Positions 25,239 to 32,732 of a stretch of DNA of 64,000 nt are shown here, piece by piece; position 1 is the first letter of the stretch, and each line of letters starts with the position of its first letter. Origin of the DNA: Chitinophaga varians. Lineage in GTDB: Bacteria > Bacteroidota > Bacteroidia > Chitinophagales > Chitinophagaceae. Both the position numbers and the translations under genes were made by a program. The stretch spans positions 434,001 to 498,000 of the forward strand of contig NZ_JACVFB010000004.1 of NCBI RefSeq assembly GCF_014529945.1, in the 5' to 3' direction. The notes beneath the pieces were generated by a model. The model did not search any database. It was not told the DNA's origin and saw nothing but the letters and a program-made list of their open reading frames with translations.

Positions 25239-25953
25239 CTCTCTCCTCGTTTTCTCTGTAGTTACGTATGAAATTTCCTGCTAATGAAGCCCATCGGACT
25301 ATCTTAGTGCCTTTGTGTATCCATCCTACTGCATCATAGCTGTTCCAGAACTTATGCGCCATCTCTTCGGTTCCTCCCGCCCCCCTGAACCAGCGGATAA
25401 CATCTTCTATTGGAGGACCGGTAAAAGAGGGGGGCGGCGCGGAACTGGGGGGTGTTAGATTTTCGTTTTCAGTTTCTAAGTTGTCATTGCCCGATGGCGA
25501 TTCCCCTTTATCCTTCTCTTCTCTTTTATTTTCTTCTTCTATTTCTCTTTTAGGCAGTGAATCATCATTACTGATTCCGTGATCATTCACTGAATGTTCA
25601 GTGAATATTGTTTTTAGTTCTTCCTTGCTGATTAACAGATCTTTATAATTCGGTCGGTTAATTGTTTGGTGCTTACTGAAGTTTGGCAGATAGTAGAAAT
25701 CCTCTTTTTTGTGAGAGAACTGACTAATAAATCCATGGGCAAGCAGTTCATTTAACCATGATCCGAATTGTTGGAGCTGTATTTGATCGTAAGGGAAAAC
25801 CTTTGATTTGATAAAAAGATGATCGCAAACCAGAATGCCTAAATCATCTGCCAGATTCCAAAGACCTATAAAAAGCAATCTTGCATCCCGGCTTATCTTC
25901 GATAACTTCCTATCGTCCCAAAATTTCTTTCTAATCATTCTGTCTCTGGCCAT
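25063..25953 (-). CDS. DnaD/replisome-organiser-like replication protein
   Basis: 296 aa from ATG 25953. The N-terminal domain (about 1-110: FWDDRKLSKISRDARLLFIGLWNLADDLG) is the winged-helix typical of phage replisome organisers. A charged linker follows (EEENKREEKDKG), then a C-terminal helical part ending in a Gly/Ser-rich tail. It is likely to initiate phage replication. No helicase or ATPase loader is recognised beside it. Confidence 0.72.
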   Translation of the reverse strand: MARDRMIRKKFWDDRKLSKISRDARLLFIGLWNLADDLGILVCDHLFIKSKVFPYDQIQLQQFGSWLNELLAHGFISQFSHKKEDFYYLPNFSKHQTINRPNYKDLLISKEELKTIFTEHSVNDHGISNDDSLPKREIEEENKREEKDKGESPSGNDNLETENENLTPPSSAPPPSFTGPPIEDVIRWFRGAGGTEEMAHKFWNSYDAVGWIHKGTKIVRWASLAGNFIRNYRENEERDERKATTTGNKPPPSGTSGGNKGAFTGKSGGFAILADRLRNNLQQFSPGGTAGTSDEV

Positions 25954-25957
25954 GACC

Positions 25958-26305
25958 TTAAAATAAAGTTGGTTGTTGTACCGGGTGTATCTCCGCATAC
26001 CCGGCGCCGGTAGTTTTCTGGAAAAGATGCTCCGGTTGCTTGTATGGTCCTATTCTGGTTTGTGCCAGCATCCGGATGGCACCCTTAGATTTTAGGTCAC
26101 TCAGTGCCCTCCTGATGGAGGTGATTGGCGTGCGCTTGCTGATTAATACCCTGGCTTTAAGATGTTTTGTTAGCTCCGAAGCGGTTATCTTCTTTTTCGG
26201 GTGCTTCCGGAAATACTCAGCGATTATGGCCTGCTGCCCTCTCGCGGCCTTTATTCGGTTGGCCAGTTGTCGGCCCGTCAAGTTTGTTGTGTTGTAGTAT
26301 GTCAT
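25958..26305 (-). CDS. Winged-helix-like DNA-binding protein
   Basis: 115 aa. The middle (KKKITASELTKHL...TPITSIRRALSDLKSKGAI) has the helix spacing of a winged helix, followed by a wing-like basic strand. It is located before the DnaD-like gene, 5 nt apart. Role unknown. Confidence 0.6.
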   Translation of the reverse strand: MTYYNTTNLTGRQLANRIKAARGQQAIIAEYFRKHPKKKITASELTKHLKARVLISKRTPITSIRRALSDLKSKGAIRMLAQTRIGPYKQPEHLFQKTTGAGYAEIHPVQQPTLF

Positions 26306-26355
26306 ACCCTCAATTTTATCGGTGAATCAATCAGGCACTGGGTAGATGCGGGTAG

Positions 26356-26661
26356 CTACTCTTCGACTTTATCCTTCCCATGGATTAGGATGTCAAAGGC
26401 GGCATTGGTTACTCTTTCATCGATGGTGCATACCATATCCACGTTGTTCACATAATCACCTAAGGCCTCCATTACCGTAGTCAGTTGGCTAAGGGCTGCG
26501 ATAAGCACCTCTTCAGTTGCGGCGGCTCCATCTATTTGTATTTGGGACATACCTGGAATTGACCTTACCTGTGTAATTACAGTGTTCATGTTGGAGGCCA
26601 GATAGTTAATGGTCTGCGTAGCAAGTAGTATTTTGCTATAAGTGTCGAGTTTTTCTGACAT
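26356..26661 (-). CDS. Helical hypothetical phage protein
   Basis: 101 aa from ATG 26661 (MSEKLDTYSK). All-helical, hydrophobic heptads (LASNMNTVITQVRSI, ALSQLTTVMEALGDYV). It follows the exonuclease gene. Function unknown. Confidence 0.6.
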   Translation of the reverse strand: MSEKLDTYSKILLATQTINYLASNMNTVITQVRSIPGMSQIQIDGAAATEEVLIAALSQLTTVMEALGDYVNNVDMVCTIDERVTNAAFDILIHGKDKVEE

Positions 26662-26671
26662 GTGATAGTTT

Positions 26672-27424
26672 TTATGATACAATAATGTATTTGCTATTTG
26701 AAATCTTCTTGTCAAGTTCATTCAGGAACTGCCGGCACTTTTTCACCTTAGCGTATATCTGTTGGATCTTCTCTTCGTCGCGGGTAACTGAAAACTCTAT
26801 TACCCGCTGCGATAATGGAACGTCGTCATACACTGACAGCTTCCTTAGTTGTTCTACTGCCTCGATGTAGTCCGGATCGGATTCAAAGCCAGCATTCATT
26901 TTGTAGAACAGTTTACGTTCTTCGTCGGCGGCCAGGTGTTCCGGAGTGTTTGAAAGACAATATCCCAGTCTAGCTTCCGGCGCCCCGGTAAGCGCCATGT
27001 ACCCCATCAGCTGCCAGTAATACTCCTGGTTGATCTTTTTCTGGATATTCCTGAAAAAGGTGAATATGTCCCATGAGGACTTAATGTCGATAATACAGGT
27101 GGCTTCGAGGATGGACGAACCCTCGTAAAGATCAGGTTCGCCCATAATGAAATCGTTCGTGAGGTGTTCTGTGTTCTTTCGGAAGAACTGCCCCTTCACC
27201 CGGCAGTACAGCGTGATACTTTCCTCTTCTACCGCCGTTCCCTTTTCGGTATACTTGCTGGATACATCAGACTGTCTACCATACTTTTTCGACACATACA
27301 CATCTATCAGGTGGGTTTTGGCCCCTTCAGATAATTCTCCATCCTCTTTATCTGCTTTAGACTTTGGTTCAGTCATAATGTGGCCCAGGGATGAACATCT
27401 AAAACGTTGATCGTCAAACATCAT
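26672..27424 (-). CDS. YqaJ/lambda-exonuclease-type recombinase nuclease
   Basis: 250 aa. N-terminal RCSSLGHIM is typical of YqaJ proteins. Catalytic elements: GTAVEEESI, GEPDLY (about 94), CIIDIKSSW (about 112, D-x-K) and YYWQLMGYM (about 137). Such enzymes resect dsDNA 5' ends for annealing recombination. Paired with the next upstream gene (4-nt overlap). Confidence 0.83.
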   Translation of the reverse strand: MMFDDQRFRCSSLGHIMTEPKSKADKEDGELSEGAKTHLIDVYVSKKYGRQSDVSSKYTEKGTAVEEESITLYCRVKGQFFRKNTEHLTNDFIMGEPDLYEGSSILEATCIIDIKSSWDIFTFFRNIQKKINQEYYWQLMGYMALTGAPEARLGYCLSNTPEHLAADEERKLFYKMNAGFESDPDYIEAVEQLRKLSVYDDVPLSQRVIEFSVTRDEEKIQQIYAKVKKCRQFLNELDKKISNSKYIIVS

Positions 27425-28323
27425 GATTCGAAGGATTTTAGTTTCGCGTTGAATGTCTCCATTTGCGCCGGCATTACGTACTGTCTGATTTTTTCCAAGG
27501 TATCTGCTGAATCAGCATCGTTGATAAGGTGCATGATTCTTTCGGCCTCGATCTCTTGCGGGGTTTTTGTTTGCGGCTTGATTCCCCCCCTAAATGCCTG
27601 CTCGATAGTAGTGTCGCCGTCTTTAATTGCGGTGCCTATACCAATCAATACTACAAGATCATCTGATGTGATGTGTGTTATTGCTGCTTTCCCTATTGCT
27701 CCAAGTATCTCCTGTTCTGTCACACTGAAGGTGTCTTTCAGGCCGTCAACCACCTGTTTCCGTCTGGCTATTAATTTAGCCTCATCGGATACATCCCCTG
27801 TTATGGCTTGTTTTGCGGCCGCATATACTTTGTCCACGATGGCACGAGGAATAACAGACAGTACCGCGTTTCGCAAGGCTATAGAGTTTGCCGCGTTGCC
27901 TGTCACTGTGATCATGTCGTCACTGTATCTTCCGGTTTTACCCATTATAGAGCGCTTTACCTGAGCCTTGATTGCAAGGTTGTTTTCAAGGTCAAAACAA
28001 ACTGCCTCTGAAGTGACCTGTTTATTGTCGATTGATACAACCTTTGATTCTATCCGCAGGTTACCCCATACCTGGGAAAGTATTTTGGCCAAGTGGACAG
28101 ATGGGCCGGTGATCGGCTTGCCACCTCGTGGTACTGAATATGTGCAAGTCTTCGCTGTCTCTTGATCCATTGTGACAATTGCAATGGCATTATCTAGCGA
28201 CCGTTTTATGTTCCGCGGATATGCCTTAGCGGTGGCAATTTGCATGTCTATCGCCGCCTTGTCTTGCAGGTAAACGATTTGAGGCGATACGTCCTCGATG
28301 ATTTCATTTGTTGAATTTTCCAT
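27421..28323 (-). CDS. Candidate single-strand annealing protein (RecT-like by context)
   Basis: 300 aa from ATG 28323. The region GGKPITGPSVHLAKIL...NLRIESKVV...VCFDLE and SNIALR-like ALRNAVLSVIP has the layout of phage recombination proteins. It immediately precedes a YqaJ-type exonuclease with an ATGA overlap, the usual exonuclease/annealase pairing. Family assignment is by context and pattern, not by a firm motif. Confidence 0.6.
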   Translation of the reverse strand: MENSTNEIIEDVSPQIVYLQDKAAIDMQIATAKAYPRNIKRSLDNAIAIVTMDQETAKTCTYSVPRGGKPITGPSVHLAKILSQVWGNLRIESKVVSIDNKQVTSEAVCFDLENNLAIKAQVKRSIMGKTGRYSDDMITVTGNAANSIALRNAVLSVIPRAIVDKVYAAAKQAITGDVSDEAKLIARRKQVVDGLKDTFSVTEQEILGAIGKAAITHITSDDLVVLIGIGTAIKDGDTTIEQAFRGGIKPQTKTPQEIEAERIMHLINDADSADTLEKIRQYVMPAQMETFNAKLKSFES

Positions 28324-28334
28324 TTTAGTTGATT

Positions 28335-28439
28335 TTAGTTTTTGTGAAACACTAGGTAAGCAGCTACCGCAATTCCGGCAGTGATCGCCATCCGTATGAA
28401 GCCTCCCCAAGTGCGTATGTTTCTGTAAATAGTGTGCAT
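28335..28439 (-). CDS. Tiny membrane protein
   Basis: 34 aa from ATG 28437-28439 to TAA 28335. One hydrophobic stretch (MAITAGIAVAAYLVF) after a basic N-terminus. It fills the gap before the annealing-protein gene. Confidence 0.45.
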   Translation of the reverse strand: MHTIYRNIRTWGGFIRMAITAGIAVAAYLVFHKN

Positions 28440-28470
28440 GTTTTATGGTTTTTCGCTGCTCGCATTAGGA

Positions 28471-28743
28471 TCACTTAGCAACCTTTCGCATTATTTGTAG
28501 GCTCTCTCGGTATTCATTGCGTTCTTGGGTGATTCTTTTCAACTCAGATGCAGCGTGTTTGCAGTTCTCACATTCCGGTTTATATGCAGAATGTTGGTAA
28601 GCGCCAGTTTCTTGTTCCAGCTCTAGGTATGTATATAGGTCTTTTGCTATTGCCGTTACCGTTTCACTGGAAACGTTGATGCCGTTGCATTCCAGTATTT
28701 CGGAAATTGCATCTATCTGATAAGGGTGTAGCTCTGTGGACAT
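28471..28743 (-). CDS. Small CxxC-containing phage protein
   Basis: 90 aa. Helical, with a CENCKH motif and a C-terminal coiled coil (ELKRITQERNEYRESL). First protein gene downstream of the tRNA-like region. Function unknown. Confidence 0.6.
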   Translation of the reverse strand: MSTELHPYQIDAISEILECNGINVSSETVTAIAKDLYTYLELEQETGAYQHSAYKPECENCKHAASELKRITQERNEYRESLQIMRKVAK

Positions 28744-28784
28744 TGTTTAATATTTTGCTGTGTGAAGAAGATGCTTTTTTAAAA

Positions 28785-28810
28785 CCGGGTGACGAGAACC
28801 AGCCACCCGG
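28785..28810. repeat. GC-rich hairpin at the edge of the gene-free region
   Basis: CCGGGTG-12 nt-CACCCGG. The gene-free stretch runs from 28744 to 30028; beyond the listed tRNA-like elements and hairpins I see no gene in it. Confidence 0.55.
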
Positions 28811-29049
28811 CTGTTATATTCATTTCCCGCGGGCCTTAACGGGTGTATATTCATCTGTCTTATGGACGTAATCAGGATTTGGGCCCATTCGCTACTACTT
28901 CATGATTTGCGTTTTGGTGAATCTCTTTTCGGTTCAAGACAGCCCCGGCTGCAAACTGCCCCCTCAAGAGGGATTACGGTTCGTTTGTTCACAATTCAAA
29001 CTCAAAATGATGGTGTCCACTCAGGCAGGACGCCGTTCTCCAAGACATC

Positions 29050-29096
29050 GGGGCCGTGCCGCGAATCAGCGAGTATAACTCGATTCTTGGCACCCC
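29050..29096 (-). other. Long imperfect hairpin 3' of a tRNA-like element
   Basis: Nested pairs GGGG/CCCC, TGCC/GGCA, GAATC/GATTC and GAGT/ACTC form a 47-nt hairpin directly 3' of the tRNA-like element at 29097-29169. It may be a terminator or processing signal. Confidence 0.4.
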
Positions 29097-29169
29097 TGGC
29101 CGGGAAGGACTGATTCGAACAGCCAACTACAAGGTGCCCCCTGCGCTCTACCAGTTGAGCTACTTCCCC
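29097..29169 (-). tRNA. tRNA-like element with 4-nt anticodon loop
   Basis: 73 nt including a genomic CCA. Acceptor GGGGAAG/CTTCCCG (six pairs, G1-G72 mismatch), normal D arm GCTC-AACTGGTA-GAGC, variable TAGTT, and T arm GGCTG-TTCGAAT-CAGTC are all canonical. The anticodon stem CAGGG/CCTTG encloses only GGCA, three bases short, so no anticodon can be assigned. Either a decayed gene or a tRNA-like RNA. Confidence 0.55.
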
Positions 29170-29261
29170 ATAAAGCCGGAAATGATTGTCTACCGGCTCT
29201 ATCTCTGAATTTCAGCTTGAAAATTTTGGCTTCACTTACGCAGAACGCCTTTCTCGTTTGT

Positions 29262-29342
29262 GATCAGGGCAGGAATCGAACCTGCAAGATGTGTATACCG
29301 GATGAACCGTTGCCATAGCGTCTACCATTCCGCCACCTGATC
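29262..29342 (-). tRNA. Class II (Leu-like) tRNA-like element with aberrant anticodon arm
   Basis: 81 nt. Perfect 7-bp acceptor GATCAGG/CCTGATC, Leu/Ser-type D arm GCG-GAATGGTAGA-CGC and perfect T arm GCAGG-TTCGATT-CCTGC. Total length fits class II. The best anticodon arm is ATGG-CAACGGT-TCAT, which lacks the universal U33, and no variable-arm stem forms. Identity cannot be assigned. Confidence 0.5.
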
Positions 29343-29633
29343 ATTTGCCGGTAGTCGCCGGCGCGCTCGGGTAGCCACCCGACAAGCTCTTTTCCGTGAG
29401 GGGCTGCCAGCCCTTGCAAGGGACTTAGTCGTCACTGGCACCCTTTGCGGAAGGACTTATCCTTCATTCAGATGTCCTTTCCATCAGTCAGCCTATCCTC
29501 AAATGCTACTGTACCGAAAACGCGTCTGTCATGTCATATCGCTATTCTTTCCATGAAGTCAGAGCAGAGCCAGCTGCCCCTGTCGGCCTTGGTGATCATT
29601 TTACTTTCGGCGGTCCATCTATAAGGCGTTGCT

Positions 29634-29695
29634 ACCGGGGACTGGATCGAACAGCCTATCTTCCTGTGAAAACAGAAGGAAATACCCTTCCCGGT
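29634..29695 (-). tRNA. Glu(UUC)-like tRNA element with shortened D arm
   Basis: 62 nt. Acceptor ACCGGG/CCCGGT and T arm GGCTG-TTCGATC-CAGTC are intact. TTCTG-TTTTCA-CAGGA resembles the tRNA-Glu anticodon arm (loop TTTTCA, anticodon TTC). The D region is only about 11 nt (AGGGTATTTCC) and cannot form a normal D arm. An alternative, longer acceptor partner TACTGGG lies further 5'. Confidence 0.35.
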
Positions 29696-29822
29696 CAGGT
29701 AGTAGAGGAATCTCACCTCTACCCTCCGAACTTCAGCCGAGGCTGTCGGATCGCGTCTACCCAGTATGCCGGCTTTGGCTGCGCCCAACGCTATTAGTGT
29801 TGTTATACAGGGTGAAAAGTTT

Positions 29823-29940
29823 GCGGGGCAGGCTTGAGTACCTGCATTCTACTACAGCTCACGTGCTACTGTTTCAACTCAACCAGCTCGACCGACTGAC
29901 TCCCGGGAGCACTTGAAGGGTGTCTACTTCCACCACCCGC
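29823..29940 (-). other. Possible Leu-like tRNA remnant with internal insertion
   Basis: GCGGG and CCCGC can close a 118-nt element. The 5' part TGGTGGAAGTAGACACC resembles a tRNA-Leu D arm, and GCAGG/CCTGC encloses an 8-nt T-like loop (TACTCAAG). The interior is too long for a tRNA. Weak. Confidence 0.25.
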
Positions 29941-29975
29941 AGTATTTTTTATCAAATAGCTTCAGTTTAAATGCC

Positions 29976-29991
29976 GCCGGTGGATACCGGC
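29976..29991. repeat. GC-rich boundary hairpin
   Basis: GCCGGT-GGAT-ACCGGC, next to TTTAAA, bounding the tRNA-like region on its 5' side for leftward transcription. Confidence 0.5.
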
Positions 29992-30028
29992 CGCGTGTCA
30001 TGTGTTCCACGTTATGAAAAAGGTTGTG

Positions 30029-30415
30029 TTATACTGGAAATGTTACTTCGCCAACAACTGAATCATCAGTACTGCCGAATCGTGCTTTTTCTGGTGTATC
30101 GTAAAGGGTGTTCCCTGTTATGTAACGATCACCTTCAAGGTAGACGCTGCAATACATTGTCCTTGTTTCCGTGAGCATAAAAAGGTCGTATTCGCTTTCT
30201 GTCCCATCGAGAAAGTAGTGACCGTCTACTGTCCATCTGCGAGGATAGGCATCTCCTTCGAGCGGGCCATACAATTGCTGTCCATCTACAGTGTTAAAGA
30301 AGTATTGGTCAAGCAACTTGCGTCCGGACCGTGAAATTACCGGGTGTCCAGCTGCTGCTTTTTGACGGTCAAATGGGGTACATTCAACCCCATTGATTAC
30401 AACGTTTTCAGACAT
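30029..30415 (-). CDS. Hypothetical phage protein
   Basis: 128 aa. Mostly beta (VVINGVECTPFDRQKA, YYLDG-like HYFLDGTESEYDLFML, MYCSVYLEGDRYITGNTLY). No recognised domain. Last protein gene before the gene-free tRNA-like region. Confidence 0.62.
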   Translation of the reverse strand: MSENVVINGVECTPFDRQKAAAGHPVISRSGRKLLDQYFFNTVDGQQLYGPLEGDAYPRRWTVDGHYFLDGTESEYDLFMLTETRTMYCSVYLEGDRYITGNTLYDTPEKARFGSTDDSVVGEVTFPV

Positions 30416-30497
30416 TATCGTATATAGTTAAAGGTTAATAAATGATGTTTTTAAAGAAGGGCAGGAGGTGGATACAACCCGCCGATGATTAAACCTG

Positions 30498-30683
30498 TTA
30501 CTCTTCTGCTGTTTCGTTATGAACACCACTCCCGATTTTCCGGAAGCTTGTCCGGTCTTTATACCGGTCCTCTCCGTCAATGTTTTTTTTCGGCATCAAA
30601 ATCCCGAATGCCACACCCACAATAACTATCGCTACAACTTGAGCAGGGAAGGTGTGTAGGAAGTCTATCACTGATTTTTGCAT
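30498..30683 (-). CDS. Small membrane protein
   Basis: 61 aa. One TM helix near the N-terminus (AQVVAIVIVGVAFGILM) and a charged cytosolic tail. Its first half overlaps the preceding small membrane gene in another frame. Function unknown. Confidence 0.55.
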   Translation of the reverse strand: MQKSVIDFLHTFPAQVVAIVIVGVAFGILMPKKNIDGEDRYKDRTSFRKIGSGVHNETAEE

Positions 30684-30771
30684 CGCCAGCTTTTAAAAGG
30701 TATTTGGTAAAGAGTATCACGCAGTAAATAGAGACGCCAACCATTGCTATGATAAAGAGTGCCATGATCAT
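30577..30771 (-). CDS. Small membrane protein overlapping the next gene
   Basis: 64 aa. N-terminal TM helix (MALFIIAMVGVSIYCVILF). The ATG overlaps the upstream stop (ATGA), supporting translation. The Cys-rich C-terminal half (CSSCSDSYCGCG) is encoded over the following gene, so it may be incidental. Confidence 0.5.
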   Translation of the reverse strand: MIMALFIIAMVGVSIYCVILFTKYLLKAGDAKISDRLPTHLPCSSCSDSYCGCGIRDFDAEKKH

Positions 30772-31010
30772 GCTGCCAGCGCTTTAATGGTGAGCGACAA
30801 GTTCGCGGCATTTGCCTTTTCCATAAGCTCATCAGCTTTCGCTTTTGAAAGGTTGCACATGGAGACATTAAAGTCTAAATGAGCAGTATAAGCTTCCACT
30901 GTATCAAAGTCATTCAGATGAGCAGAAAGTGCGGCATCTTGAAATTGCTGGGCTTTGTACATCTGGTCTGCTGCCTTTGCCAGCAGCTGGCTTATTTCAA
31001 GGAGTGTCAT
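30768..31010 (-). CDS. Small helical phage protein
   Basis: 80 aa. All-helical and Ala-rich (LLAKAADQMYKAQQFQDAAL, then KAKADELMEKANAA). No recognised domain. It sits between two small membrane-protein genes. Confidence 0.6.
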   Translation of the reverse strand: MTLLEISQLLAKAADQMYKAQQFQDAALSAHLNDFDTVEAYTAHLDFNVSMCNLSKAKADELMEKANAANLSLTIKALAA

Positions 31011-31014
31011 AACG

Positions 31015-31179
31015 TTATTTTTTGAAGGTTAAGAAGAAAAGACTACGTATAGCCACCGGGATAGCGAAACCTAGCATCGCATATCCGGCATCATGGTGAT
31101 AGATAGCTAGGCCAATACCGGCAGCAACAAAGGCTACCATGACAGCGAAGCCGTACTGAGGTGTGTATAAAGTTTTCAT
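31015..31179 (-). CDS. Small two-TM membrane protein
   Basis: 54 aa. Two hydrophobic stretches (FAVMVAFVAAGIGLAIY and YAMLGFAIPVAI). ATG 31179 overlaps the upstream stop (ATGA). Function unknown. Confidence 0.55.
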   Translation of the reverse strand: MKTLYTPQYGFAVMVAFVAAGIGLAIYHHDAGYAMLGFAIPVAIRSLFFLTFKK

Positions 31180-31496
31180 GCATTTGGGTGTTTTGCAGTG
31201 GTGATAAGTTTTTTAAGAAATTTGGTAGAGTTGCTTTTCAGCTGGTCATTAAGGAAAGTCAGGTAGTTCTTTTTAGTCATCTTCCTCTTTCCCATCACTG
31301 TTCTTTCGGGTATATCTACTGTGTACCACTCTGGGTGTCCCAGATAGAATGTGCTGCCGTGGATCATGTTGCACTCTTCCAGTAGGTCCATTAGATCCAG
31401 AATGTAGAAGTGGGCGCATTCCATTTGACCGTCCGGCAGGTAGTACATTACCATCAATCCGCCCTCGCTATCTATATGTGAAAGAAAAAGTTTCAT
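31176..31496 (-). CDS. Hypothetical phage protein
   Basis: 106 aa. N-terminal beta part (LFLSHIDSEGGLMVMYYLPDG) and Lys-rich helical C-terminus. No recognised domain. It overlaps the next gene by 4 nt. Confidence 0.62.
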   Translation of the reverse strand: MKLFLSHIDSEGGLMVMYYLPDGQMECAHFYILDLMDLLEECNMIHGSTFYLGHPEWYTVDIPERTVMGKRKMTKKNYLTFLNDQLKSNSTKFLKKLITTAKHPNA

Positions 31497-31554
31497 AAAA
31501 AGCTGTATTTTCGCTGTGAATAGTTGTTATTCTGATTTCGTTACGCTATTCGTT

Positions 31555-31609
31555 GCCCGGCGCGCCACGTCGGGCATTTTTATAGTCCCCTACTCGTTGC
31601 CTTTCGGGG
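31555..31609. terminator. Two GC-rich hairpins between early genes
   Basis: GCCCG...CGGGC followed by a T run on the plus strand, then CCCC...GGGG. They fill most of the gap between the genes ending at 31620 and starting at 31496. Confidence 0.45.
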
Positions 31610-31619
31610 ATATTTTGTA

Positions 31620-31949
31620 TCAATCCATTTGGTGATAAACTGTTGCCGGTATATCCATTTCAACAAGCTTTCTCTTTGCTGCTATTACCATTCGACTTCT
31701 GTTATTCCCCTGACCATTCGCTGAGAAGTTTACAAATCTGTATCCTTTGTACAGGCCAGATAAAGGGGAGCTGATGTTTATTCCGCTGGATTTTATCACT
31801 TGGTCTATGTTTGCCTGACGCCAGCCTTTGAAGTTTATTATAACCGTGTCTATATTGCAGGTGCCGCCATCCTCGTTTTTGTTGGCTGATAAGGATGCCT
31901 CCTCAGCTGCTTTAATGGCCTTTATGTATTGTTCAATTTTGTCTTTCAT
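31620..31949 (-). CDS. Hypothetical phage protein
   Basis: 109 aa. N-terminal helix (KIEQYIKAIKAAEEASLSA), middle with VIINFKGWRQANIDQVIKSS and GNNRSRMVIAAKRKLVEM. No recognised domain. Confidence 0.6.
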   Translation of the reverse strand: MKDKIEQYIKAIKAAEEASLSANKNEDGGTCNIDTVIINFKGWRQANIDQVIKSSGINISSPLSGLYKGYRFVNFSANGQGNNRSRMVIAAKRKLVEMDIPATVYHQMD

Positions 31950-31962
31950 AACAGTGGTTATT

Positions 31963-32328
31963 TTACGCCCTACGGGCAGGTGAGTAATCGTGTTTGGTTT
32001 CTTCGTCCAGTGCTTCGCGGACAGCAGCGGCCAGTTCTGGTTGATTCAGGTCGTCTACATCTTCCAGTGCCTCCAGATCGATGGCGAAATCAGACAGTTT
32101 CACGCGGGAATCATCCATGTCAGCAGGGTAGTACCTACCACCGGCGCGCAGCTGATTAACCACTTCTTTCTCCATCCACTCTTCAGCTCCTTTCTCCATA
32201 TAATATGGTACCTCTTCCGGGCGGCCACCGCACAGGGTCACTATCGCTATTACGATACCCTCTTCTTCGGTGAAAAGCCATACTTGTGGGCAAAGCTCCG
32301 CCTGCAGGCTGGTGAAAGTCTGTTTCAT
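31963..32328 (-). CDS. Hypothetical phage protein
   Basis: 121 aa. Acidic C-terminal half (LSDFAIDLEALEDVDDLNQ). No recognised domain. Second gene of the leftward early operon. Confidence 0.62.
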   Translation of the reverse strand: MKQTFTSLQAELCPQVWLFTEEEGIVIAIVTLCGGRPEEVPYYMEKGAEEWMEKEVVNQLRAGGRYYPADMDDSRVKLSDFAIDLEALEDVDDLNQPELAAAVREALDEETKHDYSPARRA

Positions 32329-32349
32329 GATGGTAGATTAAAGTGGTGA

Positions 32350-32580
32350 TTAAATACTTACTGTTTCGAGTGCTTTTTTGCTTTCTATCAGTTCCCAACC
32401 GGCGTTTACTATATCCTGATTCCAATGTGTTGATTCGGGATTAAGCGCCGATTTTACTGTTTGGATGTGGTAGGGAACTCTCGCTTTCACGTGGATCAAC
32501 AGCACCCTGTAATTTTTCATCTCTTTCCGCAAAAGAACCTTCTCTTCCTGCTGTGCCGTTTTTGATACTGCGATTCTCAT
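32350..32580 (-). CDS. First leftward early gene, small basic protein
   Basis: 76 aa, Lys/Arg-rich N-terminal half (VLLRKEMKNYRVLLIHVKARV). First gene downstream of the divergent operator region and so the immediate-early leftward gene by position. Function unknown. Confidence 0.6.
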   Translation of the reverse strand: MRIAVSKTAQQEEKVLLRKEMKNYRVLLIHVKARVPYHIQTVKSALNPESTHWNQDIVNAGWELIESKKALETVSI

Positions 32581-32593
32581 TTTGCGTATATTT

Positions 32594-32690
32594 ACTCTTT
32601 TTATACTGTACCGCGTAGTGTACCTTCGCGATTACAATACAAATATAGATATAAAAAGATAGAAAAAGGTATAAAAAGATATAAAAGATA
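32594..32690. promoter_or_regulatory. Divergent early promoter and repressor operator region
   Basis: Leftward -7 box TATATTTG (minus strand, 32640-32647) is flanked by repeats of GTATAAAAAGAT-like sites at 32648-32660, 32669-32680 and 32678-32689, and by an inverted copy at 32594-32606. TGTACC is also repeated at 32607 and 32619. The layout fits repressor control of the early operon. Confidence 0.55.
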
Positions 32691-32732
32691 AAAATTTAGA
32701 TTTTGTCTAATTTTCTACGTATTTGTTGATAA

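Noticed and set aside
29641-29764. A 130-nt intron-containing tRNA with acceptor TACTGGG/CCCGGTA
   Set aside because: The shorter ACCGGG/CCCGGT element gives a more coherent tRNA-Glu-like fold, and no group I intron features were seen.
28862-29916. Several open frames of 60-95 codons in the gene-free tRNA-like region
   Set aside because: Translations are low in order-like pattern, run over tRNA-like and hairpin elements, and have no start signals.
28785-31609. Possible CRISPR array from repeated CCGG-rich hairpins
   Set aside because: Repeats are short, irregularly spaced at gene junctions and not identical; no regular spacers or cas genes.
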